Source: Anaerobacillus alkalilacustris (lineage in GTDB: Bacteria; Bacillota; Bacilli; Bacillales; Anaerobacillaceae). Taken from it: DNA of 32,830 nucleotides. Shown in pieces: positions 25,906-32,830 of the stretch; the stretch's first letter is position 1; each line of letters opens with the position of its first letter. The stretch covers positions 785,842-818,671 of the forward strand of contig NZ_MLQR01000001.1 in NCBI RefSeq assembly GCF_001866005.1, written 5' to 3'. The position numbers and the translations under genes are program-made. Below the pieces are notes generated by a model. That model had not been told where the DNA came from. It worked only from the letters and a program-made list of their open reading frames with translations, and made no database searches.

Positions 25906-26103
25906 GGGTCTTTTACCCTAAAAAAATTCAGATAAAACCATCTTAACTAAAGTTTTTTACCCACAAAAGAATTGCTTATACTCAAATCACCAGTCTTACG
26001 ATCTATAAAATCAGAATTGAAAGTTACCTTAGCTTAGGATCAGCATACTTTTAATAGTACTTTTCTACTATAACAATTTTCATTGTTTGACCGTATTTAT
26101 TTG

Positions 26104-26271
26104 TTAGTCACTCTTTGTATTAGTACGTCCCTCTGCACCTTCATTTATACCTCTACTATGACTTCGATCTGTTTCGCTTATACGTTCATCACCAGAGGTA
26201 TCCCCACCTAGATGTGGTGATTTATGTTTATTTGCAACATCAGTAAATTTATCTAAGTTTTGATTGACCAA
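26104..26271 (-). CDS. 55-residue hydrophilic protein of unknown function
   Basis: The ORF begins at a TTG 10 bases after GAGGAG (an ATG closer to that site is in another frame and stops after 10 codons). It encodes a Cys- and Trp-free hydrophilic peptide with KHKSPHLGGDTSGDERISE, rich in Gly, Ser, Asp and Arg. I do not recognise it. Composition is like small spore or stress proteins, but that is weak inference. Confidence 0.5.
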   Translation of the reverse strand: MVNQNLDKFTDVANKHKSPHLGGDTSGDERISETDRSHSRGINEGAEGRTNTKSD

Positions 26272-26474
26272 TTTTAGTCATCTCCTCATTTTAGAATTCT
26301 TTTTCACCCTATTATAATCTTTTCTTTACAATTTTTTATGCGACATCTGTAAGGTCCAAATTTTAACTCTGCTATTTATTAAAAAGAATGTCCATCTACA
26401 AAGTTTTATACATCATATATAAGTGCATATTTATGATATACTTAGCACTTGAAAATGTACTAGGAGTTGATGAA

Positions 26475-26954
26475 ATGAAAAGATTCGCGCTACTCTTCTT
26501 TATATTGATGATCGGATCGATAATAATAAGTTCTTTCTATTATGCAAGTAATGATGCTGTTAAAAAAAACACTAAAAAATTCATTCAAGAAATTATTGAA
26601 CAACAATATTCAAAAACATTAACAAATGCAGATAATGAAAAAATTAAGGCATTTTTTCAGAGCTTTCAAACACTAGACCTCCCTCATCCAATTATCGATG
26701 GTGTAGATATTCCTTATTTTGATGTTTTCACTCATCCAACAAATAATAACAGTTACTCTCAGTACATTTCCGTAAAATATGAAGATGTAACTGATTCAAT
26801 TTATGATACATATATATATTTCGAGTATATTTCCTATTCAAAAGACGGTAATATTAATGAAATTTTTTTTGGACAATTAGTCATACGAACTTCCGATGTA
26901 GATCAACTAAATCAAGACCTTATTATGGTTAACCCTATGGAAAAACAAAAGTAA
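26475..26954 (+). CDS. Secreted or membrane-anchored protein of unknown function
   Basis: The product has 159 residues from the ATG set by TAGGAG 8 bases upstream; the frame is open 29 codons further 5' without a site. A signal-anchor helix (about 4-25) is followed by a hydrophilic, Tyr- and Asp-rich domain (LPHPIIDGVDIPYFDVF, YISVKYEDVTD) likely outside the membrane. No lipobox. I do not recognise the family. It is monocistronic. Confidence 0.65.
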   Translation: MKRFALLFFILMIGSIIISSFYYASNDAVKKNTKKFIQEIIEQQYSKTLTNADNEKIKAFFQSFQTLDLPHPIIDGVDIPYFDVFTHPTNNNSYSQYISVKYEDVTDSIYDTYIYFEYISYSKDGNINEIFFGQLVIRTSDVDQLNQDLIMVNPMEKQK

Positions 26955-27160
26955 AATTTTCCATTAGTAAAGATAAAAACTCCGGACATACTATTTATCG
27001 AGGGGGACAAAAGCCCTCACAACCCTATCCCATCATCCTAATGATGATGTTAAAATAAATAACATGTAGGTGGTATTGATTAAACCTTAAATGAGGTGGT
27101 TAGCTTGCACAGCGACAAGAAATTTCAAGATTGTTATTAACATGAATGAAATGAGGTGTT

Positions 27161-27243
27161 ACTGTGGAAAAGTAAGATCGATACGACCCCAGAAGTAGAA
27201 TGTATGGGTAAAGGTTTTGAGGAGATGGTCATAAATCGATGAC
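27161..27243 (+). other. Candidate short peptide ORF running into a terminator
   Basis: A frame reading WKSKIDTTPEVECMGKGFEE and ending TGA near 27243 follows AATGAGGTG but has only CTG, or a GTG within the ribosome site, as start. A GTG in the next frame stops after three codons. A one-base shift would join them as MEK-KIDTTPEVEC. It is possibly a decayed or unusual peptide gene. Confidence 0.25.
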
Positions 27244-27256
27244 CATCTCTTCTTTT
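27222..27256 (+). terminator. Intrinsic terminator without a clear gene
   Basis: A perfect 11-bp stem GAGATGGTCAT/ATGACCATCTC with a 6-base loop is followed by TTCTTTTT. It ends a plus-strand transcript from the 26955-27221 gap and lies just beyond the 3' end of the convergent hemolysin III gene. Confidence 0.8.
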
Positions 27257-27271
27257 TATTCTTAGTCTATT

Positions 27272-27919
27272 TTATAGTACAAACAAATAAACACATAAAA
27301 AGTGTGCCAAACTACCGAGCAAAATAAAAATATGAAAGATTTCATGAAAGCCCATATATTTGAATAGAAGAAACTTTGGCTTCAGTCCATAAATAATTCC
27401 GCCTATTGTATAGAAAATCCCCCCAGCAACTAATAAAGACAGACCAACATGACTTAAACTGTCTGCTAATGGTGAGAAAATAAAGATAGCGAGCCACCCC
27501 ATGATAATGTATAAAGACGTGGATAACCACCTAGGACAATCGAACCACACCATTTTAAAAACAATCCCACTAATGGCAAGCATAATTACAAAAACAAACA
27601 ATATCCACCCGTTGCTGCCACTTAAACTAATTAAACAAAAGGGTGTATAGGAGCCTGCAATTAATACATAAATCATTGAATGATCTAACCGTCTCAAAAC
27701 ACCTATGATTTTATCTTTGGCAATAACCATATGGTAGATGGCTGATGCAGAGTAAAGCAATATCATACTAACACCAAAAATAATTACTGCCGCTATTGAA
27801 ATTGGCGACCCAGTTACCATAGAAGCTTTAATTACCAAAGCAATTAAGCCAACAAATGACAATATTGCGCCGCCCAAATGTGTCAATCCATTTATCGGTT
27901 CACGAATGTACGTACCCAT
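27272..27919 (-). CDS. Hemolysin III family (PAQR) membrane protein
   Basis: The 215-residue seven-helix membrane protein has the PAQR/HlyIII hallmarks SASAIYHM, LDHSMIYVLIAGSYTPF and the C-terminal GFHEIFHIFILLGSLAHF with its two spaced histidines, which suggest a metal-dependent hydrolase site. Bacillus relatives include YplQ. Cell lysis is not shown for most members. I chose the ATG at 27919 because AGGGGGA lies 7 bases upstream. A TTG two codons earlier is too close to the site. Confidence 0.9.
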   Translation of the reverse strand: MGTYIREPINGLTHLGGAILSFVGLIALVIKASMVTGSPISIAAVIIFGVSMILLYSASAIYHMVIAKDKIIGVLRRLDHSMIYVLIAGSYTPFCLISLSGSNGWILFVFVIMLAISGIVFKMVWFDCPRWLSTSLYIIMGWLAIFIFSPLADSLSHVGLSLLVAGGIFYTIGGIIYGLKPKFLLFKYMGFHEIFHIFILLGSLAHFLCVYLFVL

Positions 27920-27965
27920 CTTCAAATCCCCCTAATTCGATATGTAGTTTTCGATACTACTTATA

Positions 27966-27994
27966 ATAATATTACAACGCCGTCAAATAGTCAA
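27966..27994 (-). promoter_or_regulatory. Predicted promoter of the hemolysin III gene
   Basis: On the minus strand -35 TTGACT (27989-27994), 17 bp and -10 TATTAT (27966-27971). A GTAGT/ACTAC inverted repeat lies in the transcribed leader. Confidence 0.65.
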
Positions 27995-27995
27995 C

Positions 27996-28024
27996 TTTAC
28001 CTTTTGAAATATTTCACGTATAAT
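27996..28024 (+). promoter_or_regulatory. Predicted promoter of the DUF1836 gene
   Basis: -35 TTTACC (27996-28001), 17 bp and perfect -10 TATAAT (28019-28024). Its -35 starts one base from the -35 of the divergent hemolysin III promoter. Confidence 0.65.
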
Positions 28025-28049
28025 AATAAGAAAAAATGAGGTTTAAGTA

Positions 28050-28613
28050 ATGAAAAATATGAATGAAATAATAAATAATTTACACTTAGAGCAAACCATC
28101 ACATTAGATGACATCCCAAACATTGATCTTTATATGGATCAAGTCATTCAACTATTTGAAAGTAAATTTGATGTTACAAAACGTACGAAAGAAGAAAAGG
28201 TTTTAACGAAAACAATGATTAACAATTATGCGAAAGGCAAAGTATTTTTCCCAATAAAAAATAAAAAGTATTCAAAAGAACACCTTATTTTATTAAGCAT
28301 GATTTACCAATTAAAAGGGTCTCTATCTATAAACGATATTAAAACTACACTAAAGAGTATTAATGATAAAATCGAAAAGACCGAGCTAGATTTAGATGCT
28401 TTGTATAATAAGTATCTGACCCTTTTTTCAAGCAATGTCTCATCGTTTAAAGAAAATGTTCGAGAGAAAGCCAAAGAAGTTACTGTTGAAGTTCGCCAGT
28501 TAGAAGCAAACAATACCGAGGAATTGGAACAAGTTTTATTAATTGCTTCATTAATTCATACTAGTAATATGTATCGAAAGGTTGCTGAGAAGTTGATAGA
28601 TGAGCTTTCTTAG
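28050..28613 (+). CDS. DUF1836 domain protein
   Basis: The 187-residue protein has the DUF1836 pattern IPNIDLYMDQVIQLFE, LTKTMINNYAKGKVFFPIKN and KKYSKEHLILLSMIYQLKG. The TKTMINNYAK helix-turn-helix part resembles MerR-like DNA-binding regions, so a regulator is possible but unproven. GAGGT is 8 bases from the ATG. It is divergent from the hemolysin III gene with back-to-back promoters, and might act on it. Confidence 0.82.
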   Translation: MKNMNEIINNLHLEQTITLDDIPNIDLYMDQVIQLFESKFDVTKRTKEEKVLTKTMINNYAKGKVFFPIKNKKYSKEHLILLSMIYQLKGSLSINDIKTTLKSINDKIEKTELDLDALYNKYLTLFSSNVSSFKENVREKAKEVTVEVRQLEANNTEELEQVLLIASLIHTSNMYRKVAEKLIDELS

Positions 28614-28620
28614 TAACAAC

Positions 28621-28657
28621 ACAAAAGAGGTGCACATTTATGTGGCACCTCTTTTGT
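28621..28657. terminator. Bidirectional terminator
   Basis: A perfect 13-bp stem ACAAAAGAGGTGC/GCACCTCTTTTGT with an 11-base loop lies between the convergent DUF1836 gene and a small minus-strand ORF. Both strands give a T-rich right arm. Confidence 0.85.
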
Positions 28658-28771
28658 CTACATATTAATAATTAATTTTAGCCACCCAATAATAGCCATC
28701 CATAAAGGTAGACTAAATAAAGTTCCCCAAAATAAACCTTTCAAAAAAGTTTTCTTCGTCCATTTAACCAA
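28658..28771 (-). CDS. Small membrane peptide (about 37 residues), start uncertain
   Basis: One hydrophobic helix follows a basic start: KWTKKTFLKGLFWGTLFSLP and WMAIIGWLKLII. AAAAAGGAG is present, but the only in-frame start (TTG, 28771) touches it, while the well-spaced ATG is in another frame. Either the start is unusual or one base has been gained and the gene is broken. Function is unknown. Confidence 0.45.
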   Translation of the reverse strand: MVKWTKKTFLKGLFWGTLFSLPLWMAIIGWLKLIINM

Positions 28772-28855
28772 CTCCTTTTTAACAGTGTTGGTTTTGTTAG
28801 CTTTTTTTAAACGATAACATGTCCACCGAATTTTTTTCAAATAGCACAAGAATTC

Positions 28856-28963
28856 ATAAAGCTGAACTTCAATCAGTCGGTGTGTTCCTTTCCCCCACCT
28901 AAACTTTTAAATTTTCTTAAATTTTTAGATAAGTGTATTACTACCCTTTAAAAGTGGGATAAG
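28856..28963. repeat. Intergenic hairpin repeat, copy C
   Basis: The copy begins with the 22 bp identical to 16260-16281. It continues with CCTAAACTTTTAAATTTTCT as in copy B and ends in AAAAGTGGGATAAG. The hairpin part is shorter than in A and B. Confidence 0.65.
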
Positions 28964-29006
28964 TGGATCACATTACTCCGTTTACTTTTACAAACATTAG
29001 TCACTA

Positions 29007-29468
29007 TTATGATATTTTTGTTTTAAAATCTGAATAACGTATTGCTTGCTTAATAGCTTTGTTTATTTTCGATAATTCTATAAAATGTTTCTTCTCTGTT
29101 ATCATAATTACTTTTTGCTTTCCACTTTTAAACTTTAGTTTAATTGCATATCGCTCTGATTGCGGTAACGTAATTAACAATGTTATTAAGATAAAAACAA
29201 GTCCAATCAGGTCAAAATAATTAGATGCCGAAAAGAGTACATGAATGTCTAAAATTTGATTTAGTTGGCCTGATCGAACTTTACCAAGGGTAATACAAAC
29301 TATTCCTATAAGGGCAAGTGAAAAATTTACTGTTTGATCTGGTTTTCCAACGAAAGCCTCTCCACTTCTTATGTGTTCAATTTTATATGAAAGTTCAAAT
29401 ATACGAATATAACGATCAGTAACTATAATCTTAGCATCTTCACTTTTGTAATATATAATCTCACTCAT
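29007..29468 (-). CDS. DUF6232-like membrane protein
   Basis: The 153-residue protein starts with a beta-rich part (YKSEDAKIIVTDRYIRIFELSYKIEHI), then two membrane helices (about 49-63 and 83-102), then a cytosolic part ending in a helix. The layout resembles the DUF6232 family of small bacterial proteins with no known role. Assignment is from pattern only. GGTGAG precedes the ATG closely. It is monocistronic. Confidence 0.6.
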   Translation of the reverse strand: MSEIIYYKSEDAKIIVTDRYIRIFELSYKIEHIRSGEAFVGKPDQTVNFSLALIGIVCITLGKVRSGQLNQILDIHVLFSASNYFDLIGLVFILITLLITLPQSERYAIKLKFKSGKQKVIMITEKKHFIELSKINKAIKQAIRYSDFKTKIS

Positions 29469-29651
29469 ACACTCACCGCCATTCTATTAATTCTCATTAA
29501 GAAATCATATGTTTAGTAAGACAAACATATGATAAAGTTTCATTTCTTACTTTTTATTCTTTGTCTAATAATCTAATAAATATGTAGCATTACTAAATAA
29601 AGAAAAGTATGATTAATCTATGTATTTTGTATTTTAATGAGGTGAATTATT

Positions 29652-30629
29652 TTGAAAGAAATTTCGCTTGGCATTTTAGCATCAATGTTTTTTGCAGTAA
29701 CATTCATTTTAAATCGTTCTATGGATCTCTCAGGTGGTAGTTGGATGTGGAGTTCTTCGTTAAGATTTTTCTTTATGGTACCTTTCTTATTCATTATCGT
29801 GCAAATGAGAGGTAATTTAAAACAATTAGTAATAGAAATGAAGAAGCAGCCAACACAATGGATAGGATGGAGCTTTGTCGGTTTCGTGCTCTTTTATGCC
29901 CCTATCACCTATGCCGCTGCTTACGGACCAGGTTGGTTAGTTGCTGGTACTTGGCAATTAGTAATCGTAACTGGAGTTTTGCTAGGTCCTTTATTTCTCT
30001 ATACAGTAGAAACACCAAAAGGACCTATAAAAGTTCGAAATAAAATACCATTACACGCGCTAGGCATTTCTTCATTTATATTACTTGGTGTGGTGCTTAT
30101 TCAATTTCAAAATGCTAACAATTTATCAATACTTGGATTACTTGTCGGTGTTATACCGGTTATGATTGCAGCCATTGCCTATCCATTAGGAAATCGAAAG
30201 ATGATGGAAATATGCGGCGGAAGGTTAGATACATTCCAAAGAGTGTTAGGAATGACATTAGCAACGATCCCATTTTGGCTTATCATCGCTATCGTTGGTT
30301 TTGTTAAAGTAGGTGCTCCACCTACTGATCAATTGCTTCAATCTTTTATTGTCGCTATCACTTCAGGAGTAATTGCCACTCTATTGTTTTTTATAGCTAC
30401 TAACCGTGTAAGAGATGATCATATCAAACTAGCATCCGTTGAAGCAACCCAATCAATGCAAGTTCTATTTGTTGTAATTGGTGAAGTTTTACTCCTCTCA
30501 AGTCCATTTCCAAGCAAACTTGCTACTCTAGGCCTTTTCATAATTGTAGTCGGAATGCTTGCCCATAGCTACTATTCCAATAAAATAAAATCCGAGAAAA
30601 ATTTACCAGTATATACGAAAGCAAATTAA
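29652..30629 (+). CDS. DMT-superfamily multidrug resistance efflux transporter
   Basis: The 325-residue protein has ten hydrophobic segments. It is of the EmrE-like multidrug resistance efflux family within the drug/metabolite transporters (LGILASMFFAVTFILNRSMD at the start, PITYAAAYGPGWLVAGTWQL, and SVEATQSMQVLFVVIGEVLL near the end). It should export a small molecule; substrate unknown. The start is a TTG with GAGGTG about 9 bases upstream. It lies ahead of, and is separate from, the brnQ unit. Confidence 0.85.
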   Translation: MKEISLGILASMFFAVTFILNRSMDLSGGSWMWSSSLRFFFMVPFLFIIVQMRGNLKQLVIEMKKQPTQWIGWSFVGFVLFYAPITYAAAYGPGWLVAGTWQLVIVTGVLLGPLFLYTVETPKGPIKVRNKIPLHALGISSFILLGVVLIQFQNANNLSILGLLVGVIPVMIAAIAYPLGNRKMMEICGGRLDTFQRVLGMTLATIPFWLIIAIVGFVKVGAPPTDQLLQSFIVAITSGVIATLLFFIATNRVRDDHIKLASVEATQSMQVLFVVIGEVLLLSSPFPSKLATLGLFIIVVGMLAHSYYSNKIKSEKNLPVYTKAN

Positions 30630-30698
30630 GACTAACACTGCTGTACCTTTAGTATTAAAACCACTGAAATCAGAATATTTAATCTTATCGAAAAAGAC

Positions 30699-30726
30699 TT
30701 GAAAAAAATCAGAAATATTATACAAT
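30699..30726 (+). promoter_or_regulatory. Predicted promoter of the brnQ T-box leader
   Basis: -35 TTGAAA (30699-30704), 16 bp and -10 TACAAT (30721-30726), shortly ahead of the T-box stem I. Confidence 0.6.
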
Positions 30727-30739
30727 CATAATTGTTGTA

Positions 30740-31023
30740 AAATTCAGTTATAGAAAATCTACGACGATAACAGTAAGAAATATATGTTAACTATAGAGAG
30801 TTGACTCCTGGTGCAAGTCACTGTTTCATTATTTCTGAAAATCATCTCTGAGATGCAGAGCCGAACACACTAGTAAGCTTTCGCCGCGGAGTCCGCCGTT
30901 ACAAAGAAACACGTATGTTAGTACGTTGGTTATAAGAGCCGCAACATTAATGGTTTTGTTAGCAGAAGTAGGGTGGTATCGCGATTAAACTCGTCCCTAA
31001 TTTAGGGGGGAGTTTTTTATTTT
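30740..31023 (+). promoter_or_regulatory. T-box riboswitch leader, isoleucine specifier
   Basis: The T-box sequence GTAGGGTGGTATCGCG (30968-30983) is clear. The UGGN bulge is TGGT (30974-30977), matching a tRNA with discriminator A. Stem I is recognised by AGAGAGTTG, the GGTGCAAGTC distal loop and AAATCATCTCTGAG. By alignment with known leaders the specifier is ATC (30841-30843), isoleucine. Uncharged tRNA-Ile would stabilise the antiterminator and allow brnQ transcription. Confidence 0.9.
30988..31023 (+). terminator. T-box-controlled terminator
   Basis: AACTC-CCCTAA pairs with TTAGGGG-GAGTT and six T follow. The left arm overlaps the 3' part of the T-box antiterminator, as expected. Confidence 0.9.
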
Positions 31024-31149
31024 GCTATTATTGAAGGTATAAGAATGAAAACTACGCTCAACCTGGTTGCTAATCGCCAAGTTGGTATTCTTTATGCTCA
31101 ATTTAGGTAAAGTCACAGATTTTTTATAATAATTTTGGAGGAAAAATCA

Positions 31150-32472
31150 ATGAAAATGAAAGACACATTACTTGTAGGACTTATGTTATTTGCTTTATTT
31201 TTTGGAGCAGGGAATTTAATCTACCCACCATTTTTAGGGATGGAAGCAGGATCATCCTTTTGGCCAGCAATGATTGGTTTTGTTATTACAGGTGTAGGAT
31301 TACCAATCATAACGATTGCAGCTATCGCTCTTGTCAAAGGTGGTGCCGAAGGATTAGCAAGTCGTGTCCATCCGCTGTTTAGTTTTGTATTTATTACAGC
31401 CGTTTATCTTGCTATAGGCCCATTTTTCGCAATTCCAAGGGGTGCTACTGTAGCATTTGAAATGAGTGTAAAACCTTTTGCTGATGGGAGTACTTTTTTA
31501 TTATTTTTTTCAATCATTTTCTTTACACTGGTTTATTTTGTTAGTCTTAATCCATCAAAAATGGTCGATCGTATTGGTCAATGGTTAACGCCAGCATTAT
31601 TATTAGCAATTATCGCTTTAGCAGTAGCTAGCTTTTTTAACCTTGAGTATGTACCTGGCGCACCAAGTGCAAAATATGAGGCTTCACCTTTTTTCACAGG
31701 TTTTATAGAAGGTTATTTAACGATGGACACAATTGCTGCTCTTGCTTTTGGTATTATCGTCATCACTGCCTTTAAAGAAAAAGGTATAACTGATCAACGA
31801 ATATTATTAAAGCAATCAGTAAAAGCTGGGATCATTGCTGGAATCGGACTTGCTTTCGTCTATATTTCCATAGGGTGGATGGGAGTTAAAATGACAGGAT
31901 TAGGTTCGTATGAAAATGGTAGTTCGATTTTATCAAGTGCTGCTAATTTACTATTTGGACCTAATGGAAAAATGCTACTCGGGCTCATCGTTCTTCTTGC
32001 TTGTTTTACAACTTGTGTTGGCTTAACTATTGCGTGTAGTCAATACTTTACAAAACATACGTCAAAAATAAGTTATAAAACTTCAGTTACAGCAATTGTT
32101 CTTTTTAGTCTATTTGTTTCAAATCTCGGCTTAAATCAAATCATTACATTATCAGTTCCTGTCTTAGTAATGGTTTATCCACTAACAATTGTTTTAGTTA
32201 CATTAGTGTTTTTGGATCGTTTATTCAAGGGGTCACAAATGGTTTATCGTGGAACTGTATTATTTACTGGTCTCGTAAGTTTATACGATGGTTTATCAAT
32301 GTACGGTTTACAAATTACTTTTATCCAGAGGTTCATCGACCAATTACCATTAGCTCAGTTAGGTTTAGCTTGGTTCCTACCAGCGATAGTTGGAGGATTT
32401 GTTGGTTTCTTTTTAGAAAAGATGAAGAAATCATCAGTAATAAAGAAAGAAAAATCAAATAACGCGGCATAA
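31150..32472 (+). CDS. brnQ: Branched-chain amino acid:cation symporter BrnQ
   Basis: The 440-residue, 12-helix membrane transporter of the LIVCS family takes up isoleucine, leucine and valine with sodium or protons. The N-terminal signature FGAGNLIYPPFLG and AIGPFFAIPRGATVAFE are present. The ATG at 31150 is chosen because GGAGG lies 8 bases upstream. A TTG five codons earlier starts inside that site. It is controlled by the Ile T-box upstream and has its own terminator. Confidence 0.95.
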   Translation: MKMKDTLLVGLMLFALFFGAGNLIYPPFLGMEAGSSFWPAMIGFVITGVGLPIITIAAIALVKGGAEGLASRVHPLFSFVFITAVYLAIGPFFAIPRGATVAFEMSVKPFADGSTFLLFFSIIFFTLVYFVSLNPSKMVDRIGQWLTPALLLAIIALAVASFFNLEYVPGAPSAKYEASPFFTGFIEGYLTMDTIAALAFGIIVITAFKEKGITDQRILLKQSVKAGIIAGIGLAFVYISIGWMGVKMTGLGSYENGSSILSSAANLLFGPNGKMLLGLIVLLACFTTCVGLTIACSQYFTKHTSKISYKTSVTAIVLFSLFVSNLGLNQIITLSVPVLVMVYPLTIVLVTLVFLDRLFKGSQMVYRGTVLFTGLVSLYDGLSMYGLQITFIQRFIDQLPLAQLGLAWFLPAIVGGFVGFFLEKMKKSSVIKKEKSNNAA

Positions 32473-32484
32473 TTGTAAAAATAA

Positions 32485-32527
32485 AACGGCATTCTACTCT
32501 ATCGATTGAGTAGAATGCCAGTTTTTT
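32485..32527 (+). terminator. Intrinsic terminator of brnQ
   Basis: A perfect 12-bp stem GGCATTCTACTC/GAGTAGAATGCC with an 8-base loop is followed by AGTTTTTT, 15 bp after the stop. Confidence 0.95.
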
Positions 32528-32636
32528 GGCTAAAATTATGTTCTTACACTGCAAATTTCCTACAAACAGATTTACTCCAAGCCGCTTCCCTTAACTCATC
32601 TAAAATTACTCAAAGTTGAGCATTTTTCGATAATAT

Positions 32637-32830
32637 TTAAGAGGAACTCTTCTTCAGGCGAAGAGTTCTTTTAATTTCTCCTAGTGACTCATTTACACTA
32701 GCCAGTTGACGGTATTTTCCACGGACAATAGATTGTCGTTTCCAATCCCACCAAACCGTATATGTAGGGGATTTCACGCCTACATAGCCCAAGCGTGGCA
32801 ATAACTTTCCTTCTTTCTTACCAATATTAA
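32637..32830 (-). CDS. C-terminal part of an unrecognised protein
   Basis: A minus-strand frame is open from the window end to a TAA at 32637-32639, giving 63 residues. It contains LPRLGYVGVKSPTYTVWWDW and RGKYRQLASVNESLGEIKRT, a basic, Trp-rich end with a predicted helix. The start lies outside the window. The composition looks like real coding sequence, but I do not recognise the family. Confidence 0.6.
   Translation of the reverse strand, partial: NIGKKEGKLLPRLGYVGVKSPTYTVWWDWKRQSIVRGKYRQLASVNESLGEIKRTLRLKKSSS

Larger units (their letters stand above)
25217..26103. other. 0.9-kb gene-free stretch with orphan hairpins
   Basis: No ORF with a ribosome site was found on either strand. It holds a TTGACA box (25267-25272) with a poor -10. 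A perfect 10-bp hairpin lies at 25670-25698 and a perfect 8-bp hairpin GTTTCAGC-AA-GCTGAAAC near 25851-25868. A CCCACCT/AGGTGGG hairpin lies at 25879-25905, followed by TCTTTT. These could mark small RNAs or remnants of a lost element. Confidence 0.4.

Noticed and set aside
25851..25915. IS200/IS605-type element end
   Set aside because: Hairpins of a similar kind mark such ends, but no transposase, TnpB or second end is present, so the call is not supported.
32333..32554. Minus-strand ORF over the brnQ end and terminator
   Set aside because: It is antisense to a well-supported gene and its terminator, and lacks a ribosome site.

Overview
The window is AT-rich chromosomal DNA of an endospore-forming, low-GC Gram-positive bacterium, most probably a Bacillaceae member. 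The signs are a gerK-type germinant-receptor operon, an isoleucine T-box ahead of brnQ, strong AGGAGG-type ribosome sites, TTG/GTG starts, a sporulation-kinase-type histidine kinase, and Bacillus-type proteins (YxjI-like, DUF1836, hemolysin III, DinB). No phage, transposase gene, plasmid origin or CRISPR array was found. Species cannot be set from the sequence alone.

Layout. 1-1384: nine tRNA genes and one 5S rRNA gene on the minus strand, with their own promoter and no 23S gene ahead of the 5S. Two spacers carry a related ~140-bp repeat that ends in a copy of the 5' end of the neighbouring tRNA. 1636-5752: gerKA-gerKC-gerKB (minus), facing a 72-residue two-helix membrane ORF that fits the small 'D' proteins of germinant receptors. 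5753-8500: a repeat-rich gap, a THUMP/TRM11-like RNA methyltransferase and a twice-frameshifted alpha/beta hydrolase. 8686-11103: a dicarboxylate/glutamate symporter, a decayed VOC/PhnB-like gene abutting a repeat remnant, and a DinB-family protein. 11182-16176: a soluble chemoreceptor-like protein with an unusual C-terminal helical domain, a YxjI/LURP-one protein, adenine deaminase behind a structured leader with a terminator, and an Sm-like protein with a Pro-Tyr tail.

16546-23271 is the most interesting block. A four-gene minus-strand operon encodes a membrane hybrid histidine kinase (4HB-HAMP-GAF-HK-receiver), a CheR-type methyltransferase, a receiver-PAS-PAS-histidine kinase, and a membrane-anchored sugar-binding-type protein with no ABC transporter. 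The first two resemble the RsbK/RsbM pair of Bacillus cereus, but the usual PP2C phosphatase and sigB genes are replaced by a second kinase whose catalytic core resembles sporulation kinases. This suggests a rewired stress or nutrient signalling pathway.

23829-32830: a solitary glgC preceded by a 33-residue ORF, a ~0.9-kb non-coding stretch, small proteins of unknown role, divergent hemolysin III and DUF1836 genes with interleaved promoters, a DUF6232-like membrane protein, a DMT-family exporter, brnQ behind an Ile T-box, and the 3' part of an unrecognised gene. Three copies of a hairpin-bearing intergenic repeat lie at about 16.3, 23.7 and 28.9 kb.
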